DNA of 55,264 nucleotides from Candidatus Omnitrophota bacterium (GTDB lineage: Bacteria > Omnitrophota > Omnitrophia > Omnitrophales > Aquincolibacteriaceae), in the NCBI GenBank assembly GCA_016930235.1, contig JAFGHI010000055.1:1-55264 (forward strand), given 5' to 3'. This document shows, one piece after another, positions 44,777-53,371 of the stretch. Position numbers and translations under genes: made by a program. Each line of letters opens with the position of its first letter. The stretch's first letter is position 1. The notes below the pieces were generated by a model. That model saw only the letters and a list, made by a program, of their open reading frames with translations. It had not been told where the DNA came from and searched no databases.

Positions 44777-46087
44777 ATGGCTGATTTTCGCCCCTTTCAA
44801 GCTTGGCGTTTCCAATCCCAAAAAGTGCGTCCTCAAGATGTGATGGCTCCTCCCTATGACGTCATTTCTAAGGAGGAGCAACAGGTTTTGTATTCCAGGT
44901 CCCCTTATAATTGTATTCGTTTGATCTTAAACAAAGAAGAACCCGCGGATACCGAAATCAACAATCGTTATACCCGGGCGAGGGATTTTTTTAATGCGTG
45001 GAAAAAAGAAGGAATCCTTATTCAGGATGAGAAACCGGGATATTATCTTTACCGCCAGATTTTTGCTTGTCCTGAGAGGCGTGAAAATTTTACTCGGTTT
45101 TCCTTGTTGGGACGGCTCAAAGTCGAACCTTTTACAAAAGGGGTTGTGATCCCGCATGAGAAGACCCTTTCAAAACCTCGTGAGGACCGGCGCCGTTTGC
45201 TGGAAATGACAGGGACGAATTTTTCGCCTGTTTTCTGTCTGTATGAAAATACAACCGGAGAGATACAGTCCATTCAGAAGAAAATCGCACAAGGACCTTC
45301 TCTGGTCGATACCAGAGATGACCGGGATGTCCGCCATACCCTATGGCATATCGCTCAGGATGACGATGTCGCAAAGATTCATGAGATCTTATCGCGGGAG
45401 GCCCTCTATATTGCCGACGGACATCACCGCTACCAAACAGCACTGGAGTATGCGCAGAAGCGGCATGAAACAAAGAATATCCCCGGTGATGAGGTTCAGC
45501 CTTTTGATTTTGTCCTGATGGCCCTCGTGGAATTTGAAGATCCCGGACTTGTGCTCATGGCTACCCATCGAATCGTTTTAGGTTTCGAGGATTTTCGGAA
45601 AGAAAAGGCCCTGGAAAAACTTCGGCTCCAGTTTGAAGTGAAATCAATCGCGCCCAAAATATTGGTAAAAGAATTTGACGGCTTGAAAAAGGGGGATCCC
45701 TCAGTGACGGATTTTGGACTCCTTCTTGGACCTGAGGAGGCCTATCATTTGATCTTAAAAGACCCTAAAGAAGTGAAAAAAATACTCGGATTCAAAAAAC
45801 CCGAGGTTTGGTATGGGTTGGATGTCAACGTTTTGGCGCATGCCGTTTTTTCAAAGCTCTGGGGGTTGACCGAAGAAAAGTGGGAAGCCGGTTTGAGATT
45901 TACGCATGCTACAGAGGAAGCGGTTCAAGCGGCGTCAAAAAAAGAAGTGGCGGCTGTTTTTCTGCTTAGGCCACCTAACGTCAAAAGTCTCAAGGAAATG
46001 GGACAAGCCAAGGAATTGATGCCTCAAAAGTCGACCTATTTTTATCCAAAACTTGCGAGCGGTTTAGTCTTTTTCCAACACGAATAA
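44777..46087 (+). CDS. DUF1015 family protein
   Basis: 436 residues from ATG 44777; AGGAAGG (44765-44771) lies 5 bases before it and the family's conserved N-terminus MADFRPFQAWR begins there, so the upstream ATG at 44738 is rejected. Conserved DUF1015 blocks: QDVMAPPYDVISKEEQQVLY, NCIRLILNKEEP, GVVIPHEKTLSKPREDRRRL, YIADGHHRYQTALEYA and LRPPNVKSLKEMG. The DGHHRY block resembles the ParB/sulfiredoxin-like nucleotide-using fold, and relatives have been proposed to be kinases. The stop codon overlaps the strong ribosome site of hflK. Confidence 0.85.
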   Translation: MADFRPFQAWRFQSQKVRPQDVMAPPYDVISKEEQQVLYSRSPYNCIRLILNKEEPADTEINNRYTRARDFFNAWKKEGILIQDEKPGYYLYRQIFACPERRENFTRFSLLGRLKVEPFTKGVVIPHEKTLSKPREDRRRLLEMTGTNFSPVFCLYENTTGEIQSIQKKIAQGPSLVDTRDDRDVRHTLWHIAQDDDVAKIHEILSREALYIADGHHRYQTALEYAQKRHETKNIPGDEVQPFDFVLMALVEFEDPGLVLMATHRIVLGFEDFRKEKALEKLRLQFEVKSIAPKILVKEFDGLKKGDPSVTDFGLLLGPEEAYHLILKDPKEVKKILGFKKPEVWYGLDVNVLAHAVFSKLWGLTEEKWEAGLRFTHATEEAVQAASKKEVAAVFLLRPPNVKSLKEMGQAKELMPQKSTYFYPKLASGLVFFQHE

Positions 46088-46097
46088 GGAGGTTTTT

Positions 46098-47168
46098 ATG
46101 GAAGTCAATTTTCCGTCGGAGGAAGGAATGCCGAAGATGCCGAATTTTCGGTATGGGCCGTGGATCGGGCCTGTTTTATTGCTGGCTTTTGCTTTTATGG
46201 CGGTCGGGACCGTTTTCTATAACGTGGACAAGGATGAATCGGGGGTGGTGCAGCGGTTTGGGAAGTATGTCAGGACCACGAATCCGGGACTTCACTTAAA
46301 GCTTCCCTTTGGGATTGAAACCGTGAAAAGGATCAAAGTTCTTCATGTCTTTAAGGAAGAGTTTGGTTTCCGTACAGTTTCATCCGGAGTCAGGACTGTT
46401 TATACGGGTCGCGAGGGTGTCCAGGAACAGCGAGGATGGTCTTCACGACGGGTCGGAGTGCAGCAGCAAAGATCCGGATATGCGGCGAGCCCGTTCTTGG
46501 AAGAGAAGATGATGCTCACCGGCGATCTGAATGTAGGGATTGTGGAATGGATCGTCCAGTATACGATTAAAGATCCTGTGGCCTATGCTTTCCGGGTGAG
46601 GGACCCCCGCGAGACGATCCGGAATATGTCGGAGGCTGTGATGCGGCTGGTTGTCGGGGACCACAGCATTAATGAAGTCTTAACCTCCGGGCGCGAAGAG
46701 ATTCAGTTTGCAGCTGAAACGAAGTTGCAGGAAGTCCTGGACAGTTACGGGGCCGGGGTTGCCATCCGGAATGTGATCCTTCAGGATGTGAACCCTCCGG
46801 ATCCGGTGAAGCCGTCCTTCAATGAAGTCAATGAAGCGAGACAAGAAAAGGAAAAAGTCATCAACCAGGCATGGGAAGAATATAACCGGGTGATTCCGCG
46901 CGCCAAGGGGGTTGCAGAACAGCAAATCCGTTCTGCCGAAGGATTCGCCCTTGAAAGGGTTAACCGGGCCAACGGAGATGCCGAACGTTTTCTTTTAACA
47001 TGGGAAGCCTATAAAAAGGCCCCGGAAGTGACCAAGCGGAGGCTCTATTTGGAGACCTTAGAGAAGGTCCTGCCCACTATGCAGGATAAGCTGATTTTAG
47101 ATGATTCTCAGAAGGGGATTCTTCCGCTTCTCAAACTCAATCCTGAGAAAGGGGGGCAGGAGTCATGA
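46098..47168 (+). CDS. hflK: HflK, SPFH-domain membrane protease modulator
   Basis: 356 residues. One membrane helix (about 21-42), then an SPFH/band-7 domain (DESGVVQRFGKYVRTTNPGL, HLKLPFGIETVKRI, MMLTGDLNVGIVEWIVQYTI), then a long coiled coil (about 245-300, EARQEKEKVINQAWEEYNRV). With HflC it forms the large cage around the FtsH protease on the periplasmic side. A Ser/Arg/Gln/Gly-rich insertion near 95-130 is longer than usual. AAGGAGGT at 46086-46093 is the best ribosome site in the window. The end overlaps hflC by 4 bases. Confidence 0.93.
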   Translation: MEVNFPSEEGMPKMPNFRYGPWIGPVLLLAFAFMAVGTVFYNVDKDESGVVQRFGKYVRTTNPGLHLKLPFGIETVKRIKVLHVFKEEFGFRTVSSGVRTVYTGREGVQEQRGWSSRRVGVQQQRSGYAASPFLEEKMMLTGDLNVGIVEWIVQYTIKDPVAYAFRVRDPRETIRNMSEAVMRLVVGDHSINEVLTSGREEIQFAAETKLQEVLDSYGAGVAIRNVILQDVNPPDPVKPSFNEVNEARQEKEKVINQAWEEYNRVIPRAKGVAEQQIRSAEGFALERVNRANGDAERFLLTWEAYKKAPEVTKRRLYLETLEKVLPTMQDKLILDDSQKGILPLLKLNPEKGGQES

Positions 47169-48106
47169 AACAGAACACACTGGCTATTTGGATTATCATC
47201 GGTTCCCTTCTTGGGATGGTGGTTTTAAACAGTGCTTACATTGTGGATGAAACCGAACAGGTCGTGATTACGCAGTTTGGAGAACCCATCGGAGCTCCCA
47301 TCAAGACGCCGGGACTTCATTGGAAAATTCCGTTTATTCAAATTGTACACAAGTTTGATAAAAGGGTCCTGACTTGGGATGGTTATCCGTCCGAGATCCC
47401 GACACGCGATAAAAAGTTTATCTGGGTTGATGTCACGGGACGCTGGCGCATTGACGATCCGCTTAAGTTCTTTCAAACCATGGATCAGGAGAGAACAGCG
47501 CAGTCGCGGCTTGACGACATTATGGACGGTGTGACCCGGAACTTTATTACCCGGAACAATCTGACCGAAATTGTCAGAAGCAGCAATCGGCTCTTGGAGG
47601 TTCAAGAGGAGGATGAAGGGGAAGGGATGGCACAGGAAAGAAATGTGAGCAAGATTGATGTCGGACGTGATGCCATTACCCGTCAGATTCTGGATGCGGC
47701 GCGAAAAGTCGTTGCCGAGTACGGGATTGAGTTGATTGATCTCAGGATCAAAAGGATCAATTATGAGGAAAAGGTCCGGAGCAAAGTTTTCGAGCGGATG
47801 ATCTCTGAAAGAAAGCGTGCGGCTGAACAACTTCGTTCCGAAGGACAGGGTGTTCGTGCCGAGATTGAAGGGAAAAAAGAGAAAGAACTCAAGCGCATTC
47901 AATCCGAAGCTTATCGGACGGCCCAGAAGATTAAAGGGGAAGGGGATGCCAAGGCCACAGAGATTTACGGGAACGCTTATTCGAAGGATCCCCAATTTTA
48001 TGCCTTGATAGCAACCCTGGAGAAATACCCGACAACGCTCAAGGACGGACGGCTTGTCCTTACGACGAACAGCGATTTTCTGCGGTATTTAAAGGAAGTG
48101 GAATAG
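47165..48106 (+). CDS. hflC: HflC, SPFH-domain membrane protease modulator
   Basis: 313 residues. N-terminal membrane helix (about 7-24), SPFH domain (ETEQVVITQFGEPIGAPIKT, PGLHWKIPFIQIVHKFDKR, WVDVTGRWRIDDPLKFF), coiled coil with ERKRAAEQLRSEGQGVRAEI and the family tail GNAYSKDPQFYALIATLEKY followed by LTTNSDFLRYLKEVE. Partner of HflK in the FtsH-associated complex at the inner membrane. Starts in the ATGA overlap with hflK, so equal translation of the two subunits is likely. Confidence 0.94.
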   Translation: MKQNTLAIWIIIGSLLGMVVLNSAYIVDETEQVVITQFGEPIGAPIKTPGLHWKIPFIQIVHKFDKRVLTWDGYPSEIPTRDKKFIWVDVTGRWRIDDPLKFFQTMDQERTAQSRLDDIMDGVTRNFITRNNLTEIVRSSNRLLEVQEEDEGEGMAQERNVSKIDVGRDAITRQILDAARKVVAEYGIELIDLRIKRINYEEKVRSKVFERMISERKRAAEQLRSEGQGVRAEIEGKKEKELKRIQSEAYRTAQKIKGEGDAKATEIYGNAYSKDPQFYALIATLEKYPTTLKDGRLVLTTNSDFLRYLKEVE

Positions 48107-48112
48107 TTATCA

Positions 48113-48192
48113 GCGGTAAGCGGTAAGGGATAGGGGATAAGTAAAAAACATGATTTTCCCTTCCCCCTTATCGCTTCCCCCTTATCGCTTGA
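48113..48192. repeat. Inverted word repeat before pabB
   Basis: agcggtaagcggtaagggat words (48113-48140) face the inverted ccccttatcgcttccccctt (about 48165-48190). A frame through the second half would extend PabB at the N-terminus, but it translates to repeat-derived sequence and is not part of the conserved protein. Confidence 0.6.
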
Positions 48193-48197
48193 ACGAT

Positions 48198-49631
48198 ATG
48201 CTAACTCCCATCATTGAACGATTTTCATCACCTTTGTCTCCCTGGGAAGTCTATCAGAATCTTGAAGGCTTATCGGCGGGGAGCACTTTTTTTCTTGATA
48301 GCGTCGAGTATCGCCCGCCCAATCAAAGATATTCCTATTTGGGCATGGATCCTTTTCTTGAAGTCAAGGTTATCCATGACCGGATCAAAATCAGCGGGGC
48401 TGAAGAAACGAATCATCCTGTAGACAAACTTTTTGAGGTCCTGAGAGGTCTCTTTCAACAATATCGCGTCGATCCGGGATGTAAGAATATTTTTTTTACC
48501 GGCGGGGCTGTCGGTTTTTGGAGTTACGAATTGGCGGCCCACTTCGATAAAATCCGCTTTCGCTCGAAGCCGAAACCGGATATCCCGCTTCTTTCCCTTG
48601 GATTTTACCGGGACCTCATCGTTTATGATCATCGTGACCGGGTTTATTGGCTGGCGACCCATTTTTCAAAAGGGAAAAGGACTGAGATGAAAATTGCCCG
48701 CCGGAATCTTAATCGCCTCAAGAGTTTTTTTTCAAGAGAGCCCGTGCTTCAAGGCCTCGTGAATCCGGGATTGGCGAATCTCCCTTTGAGGAATTTCCGT
48801 GCGGAAATTTCGAGATCGGAGTTTGAAACAATGGTCCGCAAGGCCAAGACCTCTATTTCGGCAGGGGAAATTTATCAGGCGAATCTTTCCCAGCGGTTTT
48901 CTTTTGATTATGACGGATCTCCGCTCGCTCTTTACGGGTGTCTAAGGAAGATCAACCCTTCTCCTTTTTCGGCTTATTTAAAAATGGGCGATTTAACGGT
49001 GATCTCTTCTTCGCCTGAAAGGCTGATCCGTAAGAGGGGAAGTCTTTGTGAAACGCGGCCCATTGCCGGAACAAGGCCGGTCAAGTTGGGCTCCAAATCC
49101 CTCCATGAAGTTGAAGAAGACCTTTTGGCCAACGAAAAAGAAAGGGCCGAACATATCATGCTGGTGGATCTTGAGCGTAATGATTTGGGCCGGGTTTGTG
49201 ATTTTAAATCCGTTCACGTTGAAGAAATGATGACGATCGAAAGATATTCTCACGTTATTCATATTGTCTCGAAGATTGTCGGCAAACTCCGTCAAGGTAA
49301 GGACGGGCTTGATCTTATCCGTGCTGTTTTCCCGGGCGGGACGATTACGGGATGTCCGAAGATCCGGTGTATGGAAATCATCGACGAACTGGAACCTGTC
49401 GGCAGGGGGCTTTATACGGGATCTTTAGGCTGGATAGATTTCAAGGGAGACTTGGATCTCAATATTGTGATCCGGACGATCCTTCTTCGGAAAGAAAAAG
49501 GGCATTTTCAGGTAGGCGCCGGGATTGTTCATGATTCCCACCCGCTTCGCGAGTACGAAGAGACCTTGCATAAAGGAGAGGCTTTGGCGGAGGCTTTGGC
49601 CCAGGCCAGCGTAGGGGCTGGTGTCGTATGA
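48198..49631 (+). CDS. pabB: Aminodeoxychorismate synthase component I
   Basis: 477 residues from ATG 48198; an upstream ATG at 48150 would only translate the word repeat. Chorismate-binding domain motifs: SPERLIRKRGSLCETRPIAG then TRP, ANEKERAEHIMLVDLERNDL, RYSHVIHIVSKIVGKL, AVFPGGTITGCPKIRCMEII, and YTGSLGWIDFKGDLDLNIVI plus GAGIVHDSHPLREYEE. PIAGTRP and the following class IV aminotransferase gene favour PabB over TrpE. Makes 4-amino-4-deoxychorismate for folate. Overlaps pabC by 4 bases. Confidence 0.92.
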   Translation: MLTPIIERFSSPLSPWEVYQNLEGLSAGSTFFLDSVEYRPPNQRYSYLGMDPFLEVKVIHDRIKISGAEETNHPVDKLFEVLRGLFQQYRVDPGCKNIFFTGGAVGFWSYELAAHFDKIRFRSKPKPDIPLLSLGFYRDLIVYDHRDRVYWLATHFSKGKRTEMKIARRNLNRLKSFFSREPVLQGLVNPGLANLPLRNFRAEISRSEFETMVRKAKTSISAGEIYQANLSQRFSFDYDGSPLALYGCLRKINPSPFSAYLKMGDLTVISSSPERLIRKRGSLCETRPIAGTRPVKLGSKSLHEVEEDLLANEKERAEHIMLVDLERNDLGRVCDFKSVHVEEMMTIERYSHVIHIVSKIVGKLRQGKDGLDLIRAVFPGGTITGCPKIRCMEIIDELEPVGRGLYTGSLGWIDFKGDLDLNIVIRTILLRKEKGHFQVGAGIVHDSHPLREYEETLHKGEALAEALAQASVGAGVV

Positions 49632-50485
49632 GTTCTTTCCGGGTCTATCTTGACGGCAGAAGAATTAGCGACAAGATTGCTTTCGGAAAAATCCGCACGG
49701 ATGGGATTGGGCTTTTCGAAAGCCTGCGGACTTATGGGGGAAAGATTTTTCGTGAAGATGAACATCTCGACAGGCTCTTTGAATCCGCGAAAACAAGCGG
49801 TTTTTCCTTGATGCCGGACCGCAGGGAAATTAAGGCTGCTTTGAAAAAGGCCGTGACGGCCTTTAAAAAAGAAAGATGCGAACCGGATCTGGATGTTTTT
49901 GTCCGTTTGACGGTCCTCCCGGAAAAGATTTTTGTCTTTGTCGGGGAAAGAAAACACCCGCCGAAAATTTATGAAAAAGGAGTTTCTTTAAAAACTTCCC
50001 CGGTCAGAAGATCGTTTTCCAACGCTGCCTTTCCGGAAACCAAGACTTCGGCTTATCAAAACGCTGTCTTGGCAAGTCTCGAAAAGGGGATGACCCAAAC
50101 TTATGAGTGGGTTTTTCTGGACCGCGAAGGATTTGTGACCGAAGTCCGGATCGGAAATCTATTTATGGTCAAAAGCAGGAAGCATTGCGGGCGATTCCCA
50201 GAGGATTTCTGGTTGCTGACTCCGCCGTCGTGGGGAATCTTAAATGGCATCACCCGTCGCCTTGTGATAGAATGTGCACTCCAATCCGGCATTGGAGCCA
50301 AAGAAATACCGTTGATGCGTCATGATATTTATAACGCCCGGGAAGCATTTTTGACCAATACCTCGTGGGAAATTCTTCCTGTTAAGGAACTTGACGGCAG
50401 GTCCATTGGGCATGACGTGCCGGGCCCTGTGACCAAGATACTGCAAAAACGACTACGAAAGAGAATTGAGGACGAGTGCCTATGA
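49628..50485 (+). CDS. pabC: Aminodeoxychorismate lyase (class IV aminotransferase fold)
   Basis: 285 residues, PLP-dependent. GIGLFESLRTYGGKIFREDE (N-terminal substrate loop), HLDRLFESAK, the Schiff-base lysine in ETKTSAYQNAVLASLE, FLDREGFVTEVRIGNLFMVK (PLP phosphate region), GILNGITRRLVIECA and REAFLTNTSWEILPVKELDG are in the class IV order. Branched-chain or D-amino-acid aminotransferase are alternatives on sequence alone; the overlap with pabB makes the lyase most likely, giving p-aminobenzoate plus pyruvate. The last bases overlap the purH start (ATGA). Confidence 0.85.
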   Translation: MSSFRVYLDGRRISDKIAFGKIRTDGIGLFESLRTYGGKIFREDEHLDRLFESAKTSGFSLMPDRREIKAALKKAVTAFKKERCEPDLDVFVRLTVLPEKIFVFVGERKHPPKIYEKGVSLKTSPVRRSFSNAAFPETKTSAYQNAVLASLEKGMTQTYEWVFLDREGFVTEVRIGNLFMVKSRKHCGRFPEDFWLLTPPSWGILNGITRRLVIECALQSGIGAKEIPLMRHDIYNAREAFLTNTSWEILPVKELDGRSIGHDVPGPVTKILQKRLRKRIEDECL

Positions 50486-52062
50486 AATCCATACGACGTG
50501 CATTGATCAGTGTTTCCGATAAAAGCGGATTAGTCCCATTCGCGAAAGTGCTTCATAAACAAAAGGTCCAAATCCTTTCAACCGGAGGGACTTTAAAGGT
50601 TTTAGAAGAGGCCAAAATTCCCGCACAAGCGGTTGAATCCTTGACGGGGTTTCCGGAAGTGTTTGAGGGACGTGTCAAAACCCTTCATCCTAAGATCCAC
50701 GGGGGACTTTTATACCGGCGCGATAAAGAATCTCACGTTGAACAAGCCGTAAAGCTGGGGATTGAGCCGATTGATATGGTCGTCGTTAATCTTTATCCTT
50801 TTGAAAAGGTGACTTGCGATCCTAAGGTTGAGTTTGAAGATGCCATTGAGAATATCGATATTGGCGGGCCTTCCATGCTCCGGTCAGCTGCGAAGAATCA
50901 TCAGGACGTTGTTGTCATTTGTGATCCGGAGGATTACGTGAAGGTTGCGGATGAGATGAAAGAAAATGAGGGAGCGGTTTCCGATGCGTTGAGGCAGGCG
51001 TTGGCTTTGAAAGTTTTCGAGAGAACCTCCGCTTATGATAAGGCCATTGCCTGTTTTCTGATGAACCGCCAAAAAGGTCCGGAACATGAAGGGAAAGCAG
51101 CCGCCCTTCCCGATAAGTGGCAGGATGACTATGTGAAGGTTCAGGACTTAAGGTATGGTGAAAATCCTCATCAGCAAGCCGCCTTTTATGCCCCGGGGAA
51201 AGAAAAATGCGGTCTTCCTTTTAAACAGCTGCATGGCAAGGAACTATCCTTTAATAACCTGCTGGATATCGATGCGACGATCGGAGTGATCCGGGAGTTT
51301 GAAGAACCCGCCGCTTGTGTGATCAAACATTCCAATCCTTGCGGTGTGGCCGAGAACGAAAATCTTGTGAAGGCCCTGGAAAATGCGATTGAATGTGATG
51401 CGATGTCCGCGTTCGGAGGCATTATCGGGATCAATCGGTCTTGCACATCCCAAGTGGCTCAGATGGCTATGGATAAACTTCATTTCTTTGAAGTTTTTGT
51501 CGCGCCGTCTTTCCAACCAGCTGCCCAAAAATTACTGCAGCAAAGAAAAAATCTTCGGCTGATTGCCACAGAGGAGATGACCGAAACCGCTTCTTACGAT
51601 GCCCGTTATCTTCAATACGGGCTACTTCTTCAGACAAGAGACATTCCGATGTGCCGGCAGATGGATGAGATTAAGCAGCAGCTTCGTTTTGTGACGAAAA
51701 TCAAGCTTGCCGATGATGAAATCGACGACCTTCTTTTTGCGATGAAATGCGCCAAGGTGGTCAAGTCAAATGCGATCGTGATTACCCAAGGAAGGCAGAC
51801 AGTCGGGATTGGTGCCGGGCAGATGTCGCGTATCGATGCCGTTGAGCTGGCCTGCCGGAAGGCCGGGTATCGTACGGAAGACGGTATTTTGGCGAGTGAC
51901 GCTTTCTTTCCGATGCCTGATTCGATTGAAGTTGCCCGCGACAGGAAGATCAAGGCCATTATTCAGCCCGGGGGTTCCCTGCGGGACGAAGAGGTGATCG
52001 CTGCCTGTGATCAATTCAAGATCGCCATGGCTTTTACGGGGAAACGCCACTTCCGCCATTGA
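50482..52062 (+). CDS. purH: Bifunctional AICAR transformylase / IMP cyclohydrolase
   Basis: About 526 residues from ATG 50482, which overlaps the pabC stop by 4 bases and has GAGGA 9 bases upstream; GTG 50476 is an alternative. The N-terminal MGS-like cyclohydrolase domain has RALISVSDKSGLVPFAKVLH, ILSTGGTLKVLEEA, GFPEVFEGRVKTLHPKIHGG and VVVNLYPFEKV. The C-terminal transformylase has RYGENPHQQAAFY, KELSFNNLLDIDA, CVIKHSNPCGVAENE, SDAFFPMPDSIEVA and a terminal AMAFTGKRHFRH. Performs the last two steps of purine synthesis, the first using formyl-tetrahydrofolate, which links it to the flanking folate genes. Confidence 0.97.
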   Translation: MKSIRRALISVSDKSGLVPFAKVLHKQKVQILSTGGTLKVLEEAKIPAQAVESLTGFPEVFEGRVKTLHPKIHGGLLYRRDKESHVEQAVKLGIEPIDMVVVNLYPFEKVTCDPKVEFEDAIENIDIGGPSMLRSAAKNHQDVVVICDPEDYVKVADEMKENEGAVSDALRQALALKVFERTSAYDKAIACFLMNRQKGPEHEGKAAALPDKWQDDYVKVQDLRYGENPHQQAAFYAPGKEKCGLPFKQLHGKELSFNNLLDIDATIGVIREFEEPAACVIKHSNPCGVAENENLVKALENAIECDAMSAFGGIIGINRSCTSQVAQMAMDKLHFFEVFVAPSFQPAAQKLLQQRKNLRLIATEEMTETASYDARYLQYGLLLQTRDIPMCRQMDEIKQQLRFVTKIKLADDEIDDLLFAMKCAKVVKSNAIVITQGRQTVGIGAGQMSRIDAVELACRKAGYRTEDGILASDAFFPMPDSIEVARDRKIKAIIQPGGSLRDEEVIAACDQFKIAMAFTGKRHFRH

Positions 52063-52065
52063 AAA

Positions 52066-52112
52066 AACGCGGATTAAACGCGGGATCCCGACGCGGATAA
52101 ACGCGGATTCAT
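52066..52112. repeat. Direct repeats of acgcggat in the purH-folC spacer
   Basis: Four copies of (aa)acgcgga/g separated by 3-6 bases fill the spacer between the purH stop and the folC start, with a gggatccc palindrome in the middle. The sequence is open in the folC frame, but translating it would only add a repeat-derived N-terminus. Confidence 0.6.
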
Positions 52113-52114
52113 GT

Positions 52115-53371
52115 ATGAATTATACTCAATCTCTTCGGTATCTTAATTCTTTCCTCAATTTGGAGCGTATCCTTTATTCTCCGAAGAATCGTCTGTGGAA
52201 TCTCAAAAGGATGGACTATCTGCTCAAGTGGGGCAAAGCGCCGAATCGTTCATTTTTCCCCGTTGTGATTGCAGGGACGAAAGGAAAGGGGTCGACAGGT
52301 TTTTTCCTTGAGTCTATCCTCCGCGCAAGCGGTATCCCCGTCGGTTTTTATTCTTCACCGCATCTTGAAAGTCCTCGCGAGAGGATTCGTTTAAACGGCC
52401 GGGTTATCTCCGTAAGCGATTGGACTCGAGGGGTGCAAACGGTTCAGCGGACCCTCAAGGGCCATCGCTTACCTTCCGGGATGGGGGCGTTTACTTATTT
52501 TGAAATCATGACTTTCATGGCGATGTTGGTCTTCCGGGAGAAAAAGATCCGCGCCGGTATTTTTGAGGTTGGGATGGGGGGGCGTTTGGATGCAGTAAAT
52601 GTTCTTCGCGCACCTCTTTCAATCATCACCCCCATTGCGATGGATCATGAAGCCCTGTTGGGAAAAAATCTTCAAGCCATTGCCTGTGAAAAGGCGGGCG
52701 TCATTCATAAGAAAGCCGATGTGATTACCGGCCCTCAGAAGAAAGAGGCCATGAAGGGTATTCATGCCAGGGTCAAAAAGATGAAGGCCTATCTATGGAA
52801 GGCAAAACCTTTGAGGCAGGAAGCGTTTTCATTAGCAGGAGATTTCCATCAGGTGAATGGCGGATTGGCTTCTGAGGCTGCCCGGGTCCTTCGCGAAAGT
52901 TACGGATTCAGTCAGATTTCCAAAGAGTCGGTTCGATGCGGATTGAAGGCAGAAGATTGGCCGGGAAGAATGGAATATTTTAAACGTGGGCCCCGTATTC
53001 TCTTGGATGCGGCCCATAATCCTGCTTCCATGGAAGCCCTTGTGAGAAATCTCAAGCGGCAACACCGGGAAAGAGAGGTTGTATTAATCTTTGGGTCTTC
53101 ACGGGATAAAAACGCGGGGGAGATGTTCAAAATTCTCAGCCGGTACTTTTCAAAGGTCATTGTGACACGCACTCCGAATCCCCGCTCTCAGGAGATCCAT
53201 GAGCTTCTTGTGGCGGCGCTGCCTTATTTTGACAATATTATTCCGGTGAGTTATCCTCTGGAAGCCCTGAAAACAGCCGGGGCTGTGATTTCAAAGAACG
53301 GATTGATTGTTGTAACGGGGTCTTTTTATCTTTTAGGAGAGTTGAGGAAACATGTCAAAAATCCAAATTGA
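52115..53371 (+). CDS. folC: Folylpolyglutamate synthase / dihydrofolate synthase
   Basis: 418 residues from ATG 52115 (MNYTQSLRYLNSFLNLE, the usual FolC start). Mur-ligase-like motifs: P-loop VVIAGTKGKGSTGFFLESIL, SSPHLESPRERIRLNGRVIS, FEVGMGGRLDAVNVL, ITPIAMDHEALLGKNLQAIA then CEKAGVI, WPGRMEYFKRGPRILLDAAH then NPAS. Adds glutamate to dihydropteroate/tetrahydrofolate. In one operon with pabB, pabC and purH, so it covers folate synthesis and use. The end overlaps mnmE by 20 bases. Confidence 0.94.
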   Translation: MNYTQSLRYLNSFLNLERILYSPKNRLWNLKRMDYLLKWGKAPNRSFFPVVIAGTKGKGSTGFFLESILRASGIPVGFYSSPHLESPRERIRLNGRVISVSDWTRGVQTVQRTLKGHRLPSGMGAFTYFEIMTFMAMLVFREKKIRAGIFEVGMGGRLDAVNVLRAPLSIITPIAMDHEALLGKNLQAIACEKAGVIHKKADVITGPQKKEAMKGIHARVKKMKAYLWKAKPLRQEAFSLAGDFHQVNGGLASEAARVLRESYGFSQISKESVRCGLKAEDWPGRMEYFKRGPRILLDAAHNPASMEALVRNLKRQHREREVVLIFGSSRDKNAGEMFKILSRYFSKVIVTRTPNPRSQEIHELLVAALPYFDNIIPVSYPLEALKTAGAVISKNGLIVVTGSFYLLGELRKHVKNPN

